From Zeimonas sp032027205 (GTDB lineage: Bacteria > Pseudomonadota > Gammaproteobacteria > Burkholderiales > Burkholderiaceae_E), in assembly GCA_032027205.1 (NCBI GenBank), contig JAVSMN010000001.1, positions 1,426,001-1,490,000 of the forward strand: a stretch of DNA of 64,000 nucleotides, given 5' to 3'. Of the stretch, positions 54,269 to 61,992 are shown one piece after another. The notes below the pieces were generated by a model. It was not told the DNA's origin, made no database searches, and saw nothing but the letters and a program-made list of their open reading frames with translations. Made by a program: the position numbers and the translations under genes. Numbering within the stretch: position 1 is the first letter of the stretch; each line of letters starts with the position of its first letter.

Positions 54269-54390
54269 TCACCGGTTGTAGAACTCGTCCCATTCGAGTT
54301 CGGTCCACCACTCGGCCTCGAGTCCGTTGCAGGTCTCGCCGTAGCCTCGGCACATGAAGCAAGCGTCACCGCGCACGAGCGCATCGTCAC
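54269..54390 (-). other. Short Cys/Trp-rich reading frame of unknown status
   Basis: On the minus strand a frame without a clear start reads through ACFMCRGYGETCNGLEAEWW and ends about ten residues later with a stop at 54269. The composition (four Cys/Trp-type hallmarks, acidic end) is protein-like rather than random, but it starts just after a stop codon and overlaps the hemerythrin remnant in another frame. It may be the frameshifted tail of that remnant. Confidence 0.3.
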
Positions 54391-54550
54391 GGGTCCGCGG
54401 TCAGCCGGCAACTGCGCTTCCTTCACGAGCGCGTCGAAGAGCACGTGCTCTTCGCGATCGTGATGGAAACGGCCGGCGAACTCGGTGAAGAAGGCAGCGA
54501 ACCGTCTGCCGTCCTCCAGGTCCGCAGTTCCGGCGACGCGTTCGCGCGCC
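54380..54550 (-). pseudogene. Remnant of a hemerythrin-like gene
   Basis: Directly after the methyltransferase stop, a frame without a start reads FAAFFTEFAGRFHHDREEHV then LFDALVKEAQLPADRGPVTM, matching the third-helix region of HHE hemerythrin proteins (the FxxFxxxxHHxxEExxLF pattern). The N-terminal ligands and the C terminus are missing. The remaining DNA to 54241 holds only the short Cys/Trp-rich frame. Confidence 0.6.
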
Positions 54551-54553
54551 TCG

Positions 54554-55300
54554 TCACCGCCTCATCAGCGCGAACACACCCCAGCCCAGGTATTCACGCG
54601 TGTATGTGGCATAGCGCTCGGGTTCCGAGGTCAGTGTGGCTCGAACCTCTTTCGCGAACTCGTCGTCGGGATTGGCTTCAAGCCACCGGCGCATCGTGAG
54701 CCACTTGGCCGCCTCGTATCGGTCCCAGCTGTCCTGGTCCGCCAGGACCATCTCCACGACGTCGTAGCCGAGGCGGCCGAAAGACGCGAGAAGCTGCGGA
54801 AGCAGGAGGAAATCGGAGATCGAGCCGGCGAGACAGCCCTTGGCGACATCTTCCGTCGGCGGCAACTGCCGCCAATAGGGTTCGCCGATGAGGATGATTC
54901 CGCCAGGGCGCAGGCTCTGCGCCAGAAGTTCGATGGTGCCGGCGACTCCCCCACCGATCCACGTGGCGCCCAGACATGCTGCCACACCGACCTTCTCGTC
55001 AGAGACGAAGCCGGCAGCATCGCCATGGAGGAACGTGACTCGATCGGCGACACCCAGTTCTTCAGCGCGAAGTTTCGCTTGCTCGGTGAACAACTGGCTC
55101 AAGTCGATTCCGGTGCCGATGACTCCGTAATCGCGTGCCCAGGTGCACAGCATCTCCCCCGAACCGCTACCGAGATCGAGCACTCGGGTTCCCGGTTCCA
55201 GACGCAGCGCGGCGCCGAGAGTGGCTAGCTTTTCGGGCGTGAACGGGTCATGGATGCGGTGAGCGCTCTCGGTGATGTTGAAGATCCGTGGAATATCCAT
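54554..55300 (-). CDS. Class I SAM-dependent methyltransferase
   Basis: 248 residues from 55300 (GGGAGA site). Motif I VLDLGSGSGEMLCTWA, motif II GTGIDLSQLF, and VTFLHGDAAGFV; then GGIILIGEPYW. Small-molecule methyltransferase of the UbiE/SmtA type; substrate unknown. It is immediately followed by the hemerythrin remnant. Confidence 0.88.
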   Translation of the reverse strand: MDIPRIFNITESAHRIHDPFTPEKLATLGAALRLEPGTRVLDLGSGSGEMLCTWARDYGVIGTGIDLSQLFTEQAKLRAEELGVADRVTFLHGDAAGFVSDEKVGVAACLGATWIGGGVAGTIELLAQSLRPGGIILIGEPYWRQLPPTEDVAKGCLAGSISDFLLLPQLLASFGRLGYDVVEMVLADQDSWDRYEAAKWLTMRRWLEANPDDEFAKEVRATLTSEPERYATYTREYLGWGVFALMRR

Positions 55301-55446
55301 TGCGAGAATCTCCCGAGTTGCTTTTGGAACGACGCGTCGATCGTGCTCGTCAGCGTCTTGAGGGCCCGGTTTCGCGGGCTCGCGAACATGTCGGCGCCAC
55401 TTCGGGAGTGGCAAGAACCTCGCGCGCCGAGCGTCGGCGACCGACT

Positions 55447-55788
55447 CTAGGACTGGGGATCGGCCCCGAAGACGCGAAGCTCTTGGCCGCAGCGGCAGGC
55501 CTTTGCGATGCGGGCGGCCCATAGAACAGCCTCTTCACGCGCCGGAACTTCCAGCACGGCAAAACCGCCGTTCAGCATGGGTGCCCACGGATAGCCGCCC
55601 TCTACGACAGTACCGTCGGCGGACACGAGCACGGGCGGCACCTGTTCGTCGATTCCTCCGGCAAACACATACACGCCAGCAGCCTTGGCTTGGTCGATCA
55701 CCGCGCGCGCGTCGCGGCCCACCGCCTCCCACTCACCGTCCGCGACGCGCATCGCAGCGCTCGGGAACGAGATCAGGTATCTGGCCAT
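55447..55788 (-). CDS. YciI-like (YCII domain) protein
   Basis: 113 residues matching the YCII/DGPF dimeric alpha+beta-barrel: MARYLISFPSAAMRV, GVYVFAGGIDEQVPPVLVSADGT, WAPMLNGGFAVLEVPAREEA and a C-terminal CRCGQELRVFGADP. Activity unknown. It lies just left of an attC-like site and could be the next cassette, though no attC is visible at its own 3' end. Confidence 0.82.
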   Translation of the reverse strand: MARYLISFPSAAMRVADGEWEAVGRDARAVIDQAKAAGVYVFAGGIDEQVPPVLVSADGTVVEGGYPWAPMLNGGFAVLEVPAREEAVLWAARIAKACRCGQELRVFGADPQS

Positions 55789-55858
55789 GGTGCTCTTCCG
55801 GGAACCAGCGCCGGCGACGGCAGTACTGCTATTGCAGTCGCCACATTGCCCCCTTGGC

Positions 55859-55936
55859 AGCTAACGTTCGACACGAGCGGCGGACGAAAGCTGGCGCAGT
55901 CCGCTGGAGGACGTCCGCTCGATGGAGGGGTCAGGC
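55859..55936 (-). repeat. attC-like recombination site
   Basis: On the minus strand the site reads GCCTGAC (R''-like) at one end and GTTAGCT (R'-like) at the other, with inner complementary segments CGAGCGGAC and GTCCGCCGCTCG and further pairing in the centre. About 78 bp. The stop codon of the gene at 55931 lies inside the R'' box, as often seen in integron cassettes. R'' is one base off the RYYYAAC consensus. Confidence 0.65.
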
Positions 55937-56377
55937 CCCGCCTTCGACATTCTGCGGCTCATGCTCGAGGGACGCGTCCGGTCTCCCGCTGACGGCGACC
56001 ATTGTCCACTGATCACCTTGCTTGAGATAGACCTCTGTCCACTTGCCCGTGACATCGAGTGGCATGCCCACCCGGGGCTCCACTGTCGCTCTGTAGGAGT
56101 AGTGCACGACACCGACCTTGTGCTCGTAGACCTGGACGCTATGCGGAAAGAGTGAGTAGCGCTGCAGTACCGGCGTATCTCCAGTGACCGACTCGATGGC
56201 GGAGTCCTTGTCGTGTGGAAGCTCCGTCGACATGTCCCAGCCGACGTACTGTGGATGCAGGGCCGATCCGATGAGTGCTCGATCGCGGCTGCGCGACTGA
56301 GCCCACAACTCATCAACTCGATCCCACAACTCGCGTTGCTCCTGTGACAACCCCTGTATGGCGATACTCGTCCGCAC
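55931..56377 (-). CDS. NTF2/SnoaL-like cassette protein
   Basis: 148 residues, starting with GTG at 56377. IQGLSQEQRELWDRVDELWA at the N terminus and the strands HKVGVVHYSYRATVEPRVG, TGKWTEVYLKQGDQWTMVAV fit the NTF2-like/DUF4440 fold. Function unknown. Its stop lies in the attC-like site, marking it as a probable integron cassette gene. Confidence 0.78.
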   Translation of the reverse strand: MRTSIAIQGLSQEQRELWDRVDELWAQSRSRDRALIGSALHPQYVGWDMSTELPHDKDSAIESVTGDTPVLQRYSLFPHSVQVYEHKVGVVHYSYRATVEPRVGMPLDVTGKWTEVYLKQGDQWTMVAVSGRPDASLEHEPQNVEGGA

Positions 56378-56415
56378 AACGGTGACTCCTGCCGCCCATC
56401 GCTCGAACTGAGCGG

Positions 56416-57066
56416 TTAGTCCGCACTCTTGCCGGGAAATAGAAGATCGAACAGAGCTGCGATCTTCGGAGTCATGGCCGACCGCCGAGGTCTGGCGAAG
56501 TCGTCTTCGTCGACAAGGACCTTCGTGTAGATCGCTTCGTAGACCCGCTTCACGACGCCGGGCTCCACGAGCTCCTGGTCGAAGCCAGGAATGATGCCGA
56601 TCAACTGCCAGCCGAGCCGCTCGAATTTTTCCGCCATGTACGGCACCTTGAGCGTTGCCAGGCTGTACACCATGCCCATTCCCATCGCACGGCCAAGTGC
56701 CTCGATGAGGCTGGGAAAGCGTTCGCTCAGGTTGATTCCGCGGTGTTGTGGGGAGATGGCGCCAACCCGCCCGTACAACACTTCACTGTCCTTGTCTCGC
56801 TCCACGGAGAGGACTCCCACGAGTTCCTGGCCGTGCTTGAACAGGATGACGAAGAAGTCGCGCTCCGGCTGACCGTCGAGCACCACTCTTTCCTCGTAGA
56901 AGCTCGGCTTGAGGTGGCAACTCGCGTTGCCGACGGCGATGCCTGGATACCAGGAGGCGAAGGCGTTCACCGTTTCCGGGATGTCGGCCCGCGTAATCAG
57001 CTGATACCGGTAGCCCTCGGGAAGCGGGGCACTCGTGGAGAGGTTGTCGATGCTGGTCCACGGCAT
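56416..57066 (-). CDS. GNAT-like acetyltransferase
   Basis: 216 residues from 57066 (GGGAGAA site). It has an N-acetyltransferase-like layout: ITRADIPETVNAFASWYP, FFVILFKHGQELVGVLSV, YGRVGAISPQHRGINLSERF (acetyl-CoA loop region), and MVYSLATLKVPYMAEKFERL. Substrate unknown. The stop codon overlaps GACTAAC, an R''-like box at 56415-56421, but a full attC is not seen there. Confidence 0.72.
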   Translation of the reverse strand: MPWTSIDNLSTSAPLPEGYRYQLITRADIPETVNAFASWYPGIAVGNASCHLKPSFYEERVVLDGQPERDFFVILFKHGQELVGVLSVERDKDSEVLYGRVGAISPQHRGINLSERFPSLIEALGRAMGMGMVYSLATLKVPYMAEKFERLGWQLIGIIPGFDQELVEPGVVKRVYEAIYTKVLVDEDDFARPRRSAMTPKIAALFDLLFPGKSAD

Positions 57067-57156
57067 GGCGTTCTCCCGAGGCACAGAGCATGCGGCCGCC
57101 GGTTCATTCTGCGCGCAAGAATCGCGCACGTCACCATCGCGGCTCTGTCTCGGCAC

Positions 57157-57567
57157 TCATGAGGTCGCGATCTCGTCGTAGCCACGGCCAACAAACTCAA
57201 TCAGGCACAGACCATTGCCGAAGGGATCCGCCAGGAGCGCCAACTTGCCCCAGGTGCTGCTCCGAGTGGGCGTCTCGACAGTGGCGCCCGCCGCGACGGC
57301 ACGACGAAGTGCGTTGTCGATATCGCGAACAACGAAGTCGAGGTGAACCGGCGTCCAATGACGCCCGTAGTCGCGGAGCTGCGTGGCATTCGCAAATGGC
57401 TGGGTGCCACGTGCCTTGACCAGCAGATAGATCGGTGCGCAAGCTCCGAGCAGTTCGACTGCGTCCGTTCCCAATCTGCGCCCGATCCGCAAATCAAACG
57501 CGCCGGTATAGAAGGCAATGGCGCGCTGCAAGTCGTCGACGTCGATATTCACCAACAGCTCGGCCAT
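57157..57567 (-). CDS. VOC superfamily (glyoxalase-like) protein
   Basis: 136 residues: ELLVNIDVDDLQRAIAFYTG, the middle HLDFVVRDIDNALRRAVAAG and the end LALLADPFGNGLCLIEF give the two beta-alpha-beta-beta-beta modules of the fold, with His and Glu metal ligands in place. Possible thiol-transfer resistance or glyoxalase type. Its start lies 13 bp from the attC-like site at 57580, so it is the first gene of the next cassette. Confidence 0.86.
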   Translation of the reverse strand: MAELLVNIDVDDLQRAIAFYTGAFDLRIGRRLGTDAVELLGACAPIYLLVKARGTQPFANATQLRDYGRHWTPVHLDFVVRDIDNALRRAVAAGATVETPTRSSTWGKLALLADPFGNGLCLIEFVGRGYDEIATS

Positions 57568-57579
57568 CGCTGCGTCCCG

Positions 57580-57657
57580 AGCTGACGTTCGACGTGAGCG
57601 GCGACTGCAGGCGAGCGAAGCTTGCCGGCAGACGTCCGCTCGATGAAAGGGTCAGGC
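57580..57657 (-). repeat. attC-like recombination site
   Basis: Minus strand: R''-like GCCTGAC, inner ATCGAGCGGACG paired with CGCCGCTCACGTCGAAC, and R'-like GTCAGCT. About 78 bp. The layout and end sequences match the site at 55859, but R' carries a C where the consensus has T, so the site may be decayed. Confidence 0.6.
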
Positions 57658-57692
57658 CGCGCGTTCGACCTCTTCTGGTTCGGCGTCATCCG

Positions 57693-58094
57693 CTACCGAT
57701 CTTCGCCGTGAAAAGAAATGCGCCACCGATCCGGCTCGTGGCACTCGAACAACTCGATAAGCAAGTCGTCCGGTCCGGCGATCATGACGTATTGGAATGT
57801 CTCGTCTTCCTGGATCGGCTTGCGAAAGGCGAACCCGTTCGACTTCATATGGTCGACCAGCCGGGCGAGATCGTCAGTCGCGATTCCCAGGTGATGAAAC
57901 GCCCCACCTCGCGGAACCTTGGGCGGCTGATCGTAGATCAGGATGAACGCACCTCCGATCTGCAGGCGGATGCCTCGCGCGCCGGCCACCACTTCATCCC
58001 AAACGACAGTCGCGCCGAACATGGTCTGGAAGAAACGGACCGTGGCCGCTGGGTCCGAAGCGAAGATATGGGCGTGGTCCAGACTGACTCGCAT
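57693..58094 (-). CDS. VOC superfamily (methylmalonyl-CoA epimerase/glyoxalase-like) protein
   Basis: 133 residues: SLDHAHIFASDPAATVRFFQ, IRLQIGGAFILIYDQ, FHHLGIATDDLARLVDHMKS and DDLLIELFECHE carry the metal ligand pattern His...Glu...His...Glu. Probably a dioxygenase or epimerase-type member. The attC-like site follows 36 bp after its stop, so it reads as a complete cassette gene. Confidence 0.86.
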   Translation of the reverse strand: MRVSLDHAHIFASDPAATVRFFQTMFGATVVWDEVVAGARGIRLQIGGAFILIYDQPPKVPRGGAFHHLGIATDDLARLVDHMKSNGFAFRKPIQEDETFQYVMIAGPDDLLIELFECHEPDRWRISFHGEDR

Positions 58095-58101
58095 GGCGTC
58101 C

Positions 58102-58203
58102 TCAGTCCTTCATGTTGATGACATCCGAGACGCGCTGGTACCGTGCAGCCACGTGATCGTTGATCCAGACGTGCAGTTCCTCGGCGCTCGCCGTCGCGCG
58201 CTC
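58102..58203 (-). pseudogene. Remnant of an AMP-forming acyl-CoA synthetase
   Basis: A frame ending just before the VOC gene encodes ERATASAEELHVWINDHVAA followed by RYQRVSDVI, which resembles the late C-terminal helix of acyl-CoA synthetases (normally EELxxWVxERVAxxxxV followed by FVDEIPRxxxGK). The catalytic Lys segment and the large N-terminal domain are missing. Call is from pattern only. Confidence 0.45.
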
Positions 58204-58347
58204 GCGCAAGAACGAGAGTCGCGAGGTCGAGTGACTCCCTGGCGCGGCAATTACATCACGCGAGCGACCAACAATCCTGGATGACACTTCAGGGCGCGCG
58301 CGAGCCCCTTTGCACGTTCGACGCCAATCCGAACGCGCTCGTTCTAA

Positions 58348-58722
58348 TCAGGTCGGCTCGAACATGATGAGACGACAACCCGACGTGCCGATGTTCTCGA
58401 CGACGTGGCCAGGGATCGGCCGCTGCACGTTTGCGGCGCCGGCGCGTAGGTGGGCGTCCCGGTATGTTCCGTCCTGGGAGTACATCCTGAGACTGCAGTC
58501 CGTCAGAGGGTAGACGGCGTTGGCCGGGTGCGAGTGGACTACGTCCTTCTGCCCCGGCTTCCAGGTCACCTCAATGACCTTGTATTGGTCGTTCTGAGCG
58601 ATGACCTTGTAGATGTCGGGCGATGCCACGAATGAGCGAGGCAACTCTTGCGCGAGCGCCTGGCTGGCAGGGCCCAGACAGTTCGCCGTGAGCAGAGCGG
58701 CGACAGCGATGTATCTGCGCAT
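58348..58722 (-). CDS. Exported cupin-domain protein
   Basis: 124 residues from 58722 (AGGAAA site): signal peptide (RRYIAVAALLTANCLGPASQA) and one cupin (VTWKPGQKDVVHSHPANAVYPL; VQRPIPGHVVENIGTSGCRLIMFEP). The His ligands are present. It is the last intact gene before the IS block, whose left end begins 55 bp upstream of its start. Confidence 0.82.
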   Translation of the reverse strand: MRRYIAVAALLTANCLGPASQALAQELPRSFVASPDIYKVIAQNDQYKVIEVTWKPGQKDVVHSHPANAVYPLTDCSLRMYSQDGTYRDAHLRAGAANVQRPIPGHVVENIGTSGCRLIMFEPT

Positions 58723-58776
58723 ACGGTTTCCTGAGGGGTGCGTGGTCATGTGACCACGGCCTCAGGTTAGCGGTCG

Positions 58777-60447
58777 TGTTAGCGCCGCAGTAATACTGAC
58801 CCACTTCGTCGGAGTAAAACTGACCCACCTGGCCGACGATGGCGGCTTTTTGGCCGCCGCGGATGCTGACCCAGGAGCAGGCAGTGGAGATACGGGTGTT
58901 GGCCCGGCAAGGGGTGGGGATACGAGAGATCGCGCGGCAGCTTGGCTGCTCGCGCAACACGGTGCGGCGGTATCTGCAGGAGGACGAGGTTCCGCGCTAC
59001 GGGCCGCGCGCACCGCGCCCGACGAAGCTCGATGCGTTCAAGCCGTATGTGCTGGCGCGCATCGAGGCGGCGCGTCCGAAGTGGATTCCAGCGGTGGTGC
59101 TGCCGCGCGAGATCCGCGAACGCGGCTACGAGGGCGGGCTCACGCAGTTGAAGCTCTTCGTCAATCCGCTCAAGGACGTGAAGGCACCCGATCCGGTGGT
59201 GCGCTTCGAGACGGCGCCGGGCGAGCAGATGCAGGCGGACTTCACCGTCGTGCGTCGAGGGCGCGATCCCCTGCTGGCCTTCGTCGCCACGCTCGGGTAC
59301 AGCCGGGCAACCTACGTGCGCTTCACGGCCGGCGAGGATAGCGACACGCTCGTGGCCTGCCTGAGCGAGTCCTTCGCCTTCTTCGGCGGGGTGCCGCAGC
59401 ACGTCCTGTTCGACAACCCGCGCACGGTCGTCCTCGATCGCGACGCCTACGGCCCGGGGCACCACCGTTGGAACCGGGCGCTGCTTGGGCTGGCCGAGGA
59501 GTACGGGTTCCACCCTCGGCTGTGCCGCCCCTATCGGGCGCGTACGAAGGGTAAGGTCGAGCGCTTCAACGGCTACCTGAAGGGCAGCTTCCTCGTGCCG
59601 CTGGCGGCGACGCTGAAGGCCGCCGGACTGAAGCTCGACGTTGCTGCCGCCAACGCGCACATCGGGCGCTGGCTCGCCGAGGTCGCCAACGTCCGGATAC
59701 ACGCGACGACCAGGGAGCGTCCTGATCAACGCCTTGCACTCGAGCGCACCGCGCTGATGCCGCTGCCGAGAATGGCGCCGCCGAGGATGGAGGCGATGAC
59801 GACGCTGCGTCGCCCCACACCGATCGAGAGCCTGCAGCATCCGCTGTCGGTCTACCAGGCGTTGCTGCAGCAGGCGCAAGCATGAACCTGCAGCACGAAC
59901 GGATCGCGCTGATGTGCGCGCAGCTCAAGCTCGAGCGGATCGGCGCCGACTGGCCGCACCTTGCTCAGCGCGCCGCCGAGGAGCAGGCGAGTTTCGCCGA
60001 CTTCCTCGAACGGCTGCTGGGCGCGGAGAACGACGCGCGCGGCGAACGGCAGCGCCAGACGCTCTTGAAGCTCGCGACGCTACCGACGGTCAAGACGCTC
60101 GAGCAGTACGACTTCGGCTTCCCCAGCGGGGCGCCGCGTGCGCAGATCCAGGAGCTCGCCAGCCTTGCCTTCATCGAACGCGCCGAGAACGTCGTGCTGC
60201 TCGGCCCCAGCGGCGTGGGCAAGAGCCACCTGGCGATCGCACTCGCGTATCGGGCGGTGATGGCCGGCATCAAGACGCGCTTCATCACGGCGGCCGACCT
60301 GATGCTGCAGCTCGCCACTGCCCGGGCGCAAGGACGGCTCAAGGAGTACTTCAATCGCGCGGTGATCGGGCCGCGCCTGCTTGTGGTCGACGAACTCGGC
60401 TATCTGCCGTTCGGGCGCGAGGAGGCGAACCTGCTGTTCAACGTCGT
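58777..60447 (+). mobile_element. IS21-like element, truncated at the 3' end
   Basis: The left end begins with TGTTAGCGCCGCAGTAATAC and carries two direct repeats of GTAAxACTGACCCAC (58790-58804 and 58816-58830), which is the usual IS21 terminal structure. istA is intact, istB is cut after LLFNVVD by an IS3-family element. No right end of IS21 remains in the window, so the element cannot move on its own. Confidence 0.85.
58863..59885 (+). CDS. istA: IS21-family transposase IstA
   Basis: 340 residues from ATG 58863 (homologue-like start MLTQEQAVEIRVLARQG; an ATG eight codons earlier is possible). N-terminal helix-turn-helix (GIREIARQLGCSRNTVRRYL), then a DDE integrase core (QADFTVVRRGRDPLLAFVAT; LFDNPRTVVLD; KGKVERFNGYLKGSF) with Asp, Asp and Glu. 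istB starts on its stop (ATGA). Confidence 0.92.
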   Translation: MLTQEQAVEIRVLARQGVGIREIARQLGCSRNTVRRYLQEDEVPRYGPRAPRPTKLDAFKPYVLARIEAARPKWIPAVVLPREIRERGYEGGLTQLKLFVNPLKDVKAPDPVVRFETAPGEQMQADFTVVRRGRDPLLAFVATLGYSRATYVRFTAGEDSDTLVACLSESFAFFGGVPQHVLFDNPRTVVLDRDAYGPGHHRWNRALLGLAEEYGFHPRLCRPYRARTKGKVERFNGYLKGSFLVPLAATLKAAGLKLDVAAANAHIGRWLAEVANVRIHATTRERPDQRLALERTALMPLPRMAPPRMEAMTTLRRPTPIESLQHPLSVYQALLQQAQA

Positions 60448-60496
60448 TGACCTGCTCCCGCTTTTAGTCCCGTGCCGAGCTAGAGTCCTCGGTTAA
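59882..60496 (+). pseudogene. istB: Truncated istB helper ATPase
   Basis: Normal IstB sequence runs for about 190 residues, including Walker A LGPSGVGKSHLAIALAYRA and Walker B RLLVVDELGYLPFG. It then breaks at LLFNVVD; the following codons to 60496 come from the inserted IS3 element. IstB normally has about 250 residues, so the sensor and C-terminal regions are lost. Confidence 0.9.
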
Positions 60497-61369
60497 AGAT
60501 ATCTCAATCGCTTCTTCTTCGGCGCTTGCCCGCAGGGCAAGCGCCTCCTTGTTTGCAGCAGCGTACTGAGCAGGCGTGAGGTATCCGAGCGCGCTGTGCG
60601 GACGCTCGGTGTTGTACTCGATGCGCCAACGCTCGATAACCGAACGGGCGTGGGCCATGTTCATAAACCAGTGCTCGTTCAGGCATTCGTCGCGCAGCCT
60701 GCCGTTGAAGCTCTCGATGTAGGCGTTCTCCACCGGCTTGCCCGGGCGGATGAACGCCAAGCGCACGCCCCGCGCATAGGCCCACGCATCGAGGACCCGA
60801 CCCTCGAACTCCGGCCCGTGGTCGACGGTGATGGATTGCGGCAATCCGCGCAGTTCGGCGAGCCGCTCGAACGTCGCGGCGACCCGCGTGCCGGGCAACG
60901 AGGTGTCGACCTCGATGGCCAGGCACTCGCGCGTGCAGTCGTCGACGATGGTCAGGCAACGCAGCCGGCGACCGTTGGCCAGTCCGTCGGAGACGAAGTC
61001 CATCGACCAGCTTACGTTGGGCATCGTCGGCTTGGGCAACGGCCTTCGTTCGACCGGGCCGATGCGCTTTCGCTTCCGACGCCGCACAGCGAGACCGGCG
61101 TCGCGATACAGACGGTATAGCCGCTTCCAGTTCACGACGTGCCCCTCGCGCCGAATCAAGACATGCAGCCGGCGATAGCCGTAGCGCCGCTTCTCGGCGG
61201 CCAAGGCCGCGAGCCGCGCGGACAGATGCGCGTTGGCCTCGGCCCGTTTGGACTCGTACCGAAACGCCGACCTCGAGATGCCAACCAGCCCACAGGCGCG
61301 TGTCACTCCCATCGCTCGCTCGGTCATCAGCATCTCGACCGCTTCGCGCCTGGCCTGTGGGCTCACCAC
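60464..61369 (-). CDS. IS3-family transposase OrfB
   Basis: 301 residues from GTG 61369. HTH_21-type start (GVTRACGLVGISRSAFRY), then the rve integrase core with WSMDFVSDGL, SITVDHGPEFEGR and ENAYIESFNGRLRDECL (D, D, E). Frame is -1 relative to OrfA and overlaps it, as in IS3 elements that make an OrfAB fusion by frameshifting. Confidence 0.92.
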   Translation of the reverse strand: MVSPQARREAVEMLMTERAMGVTRACGLVGISRSAFRYESKRAEANAHLSARLAALAAEKRRYGYRRLHVLIRREGHVVNWKRLYRLYRDAGLAVRRRKRKRIGPVERRPLPKPTMPNVSWSMDFVSDGLANGRRLRCLTIVDDCTRECLAIEVDTSLPGTRVAATFERLAELRGLPQSITVDHGPEFEGRVLDAWAYARGVRLAFIRPGKPVENAYIESFNGRLRDECLNEHWFMNMAHARSVIERWRIEYNTERPHSALGYLTPAQYAAANKEALALRASAEEEAIEISLTEDSSSARD

Positions 61370-61626
61370 TTTCGGCTGAGAAGCTCCTTGAGCGCCGACT
61401 TGTCCAGTTCGGCCTCTGCCAGCAGCTTCTTCAGTCTCGAGTTCTCCGTCTCGAGTTCCTTCAGCCTCTTGGCGTCCGAGACCGTCATGCCGCCGTACTT
61501 GGCCTTCCAGTTGTAGAACGTCGCCTCGCTGATGCCGTGCTTGCGCAGCAGTTCAGCGACCTTCGCCCCGGCCTCCGCCTCGCGCAGCACCGCGATGATC
61601 TGTTCTTCCGTGAATCGCTTCTTCAT
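61363..61626 (-). CDS. IS3-family transposase OrfA
   Basis: 87 residues: MKKRFTEEQIIAVLREAEAG, helix-turn-helix (VAELLRKHGISEATFYNWKAK) and a leucine-zipper tail (KRLKELETENSRLKKLLAEA). DNA-binding part of the transposase. The GAAAG before its stop may allow the -1 shift into orfB. Confidence 0.92.
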   Translation of the reverse strand: MKKRFTEEQIIAVLREAEAGAKVAELLRKHGISEATFYNWKAKYGGMTVSDAKRLKELETENSRLKKLLAEAELDKSALKELLSRKW

Positions 61627-61725
61627 CGTCCGCTTCCTCGTCTGACGTTGTCCCATAAAACTTAGGCAGTTCAAAGCTGGAGTAGCCTGCCTCCGGAGCC
61701 CCTTCAAAGAGGGCATGGAGGAGCG

Positions 61726-61992
61726 ATGAAGAAGTCGAGGTATACGGAGGAGCAGATCGCCTATGTGCTGCGTCAGGCCGAATCGGGTACGCCGGTGTCT
61801 GACGTGTGCCGCAGCACCGGGATCTCGGAGGCGACCTTCTACAACTGGAAAAAGAAGTACGCGAACCTGGGTGTCACGGAATTGCGCCGGCTCAAGCAGC
61901 TCGAAGACGAGAACGCACGCCTGAAGCGCCTGGTGGCCGATCTGACGCTGGACAAACACATCCTGAACGAGGTGATCCGAAAAAAGCTCTGA
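61726..61992 (+). CDS. IS3-family transposase OrfA
   Basis: 88 residues: KKSRYTEEQIAYVLRQAESG, helix-turn-helix (VSDVCRSTGISEATFYNWKK) and a leucine zipper (LRRLKQLEDENARLKRLVAD). GGAGGAGCG precedes the ATG. It ends RKKL at a slippery A-AAA-AAG site. Confidence 0.92.
   Translation: MKKSRYTEEQIAYVLRQAESGTPVSDVCRSTGISEATFYNWKKKYANLGVTELRRLKQLEDENARLKRLVADLTLDKHILNEVIRKKL
61980..61986 (+). other. Programmed -1 frameshift site (A-AAA-AAG)
   Basis: The heptamer AAAAAAG is in the correct phase for -1 slippage in the orfA frame, two codons before the orfA stop. Slippage would continue as KKALTPTRRRELTRW into orfB and make the OrfAB fusion. Confidence 0.75.

Larger units (their letters stand above)
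60448..61673 (-). mobile_element. IS3-family element 1 (IS407-like group)
   Basis: About 1226 bp, read on the minus strand. Ends are imperfect inverted repeats: TGACCTGCTCCCGCTTTTAG at 60448 and TGAACTGCCTAAGTTTTATG at the other end (61673 leftwards). Contains orfA and orfB. It interrupts istB. No matching target duplication is seen at the two sides, so the right neighbour was probably rearranged after insertion. Confidence 0.82.

Noticed and set aside
55350..55446. Inverted motifs downstream of the YciI-like gene as a possible attC
   Set aside because: CCACTCCCGAAGTGG is a simple hairpin; neither RYYYAAC nor GTTRRRY is present at the expected distances.
58288..58347. A GTCGAAC...GAGCG...GAAC pattern resembling an attC site after the exported cupin gene
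   Set aside because: No R'' or R' box fits the consensus and the arms do not pair in the right order.
60448..60496. IstB continuing to a stop at 60496
   Set aside because: The last 14 codons after LLFNVVD belong to the end of the inserted IS3 element; the protein is a chimera, not a natural IstB.
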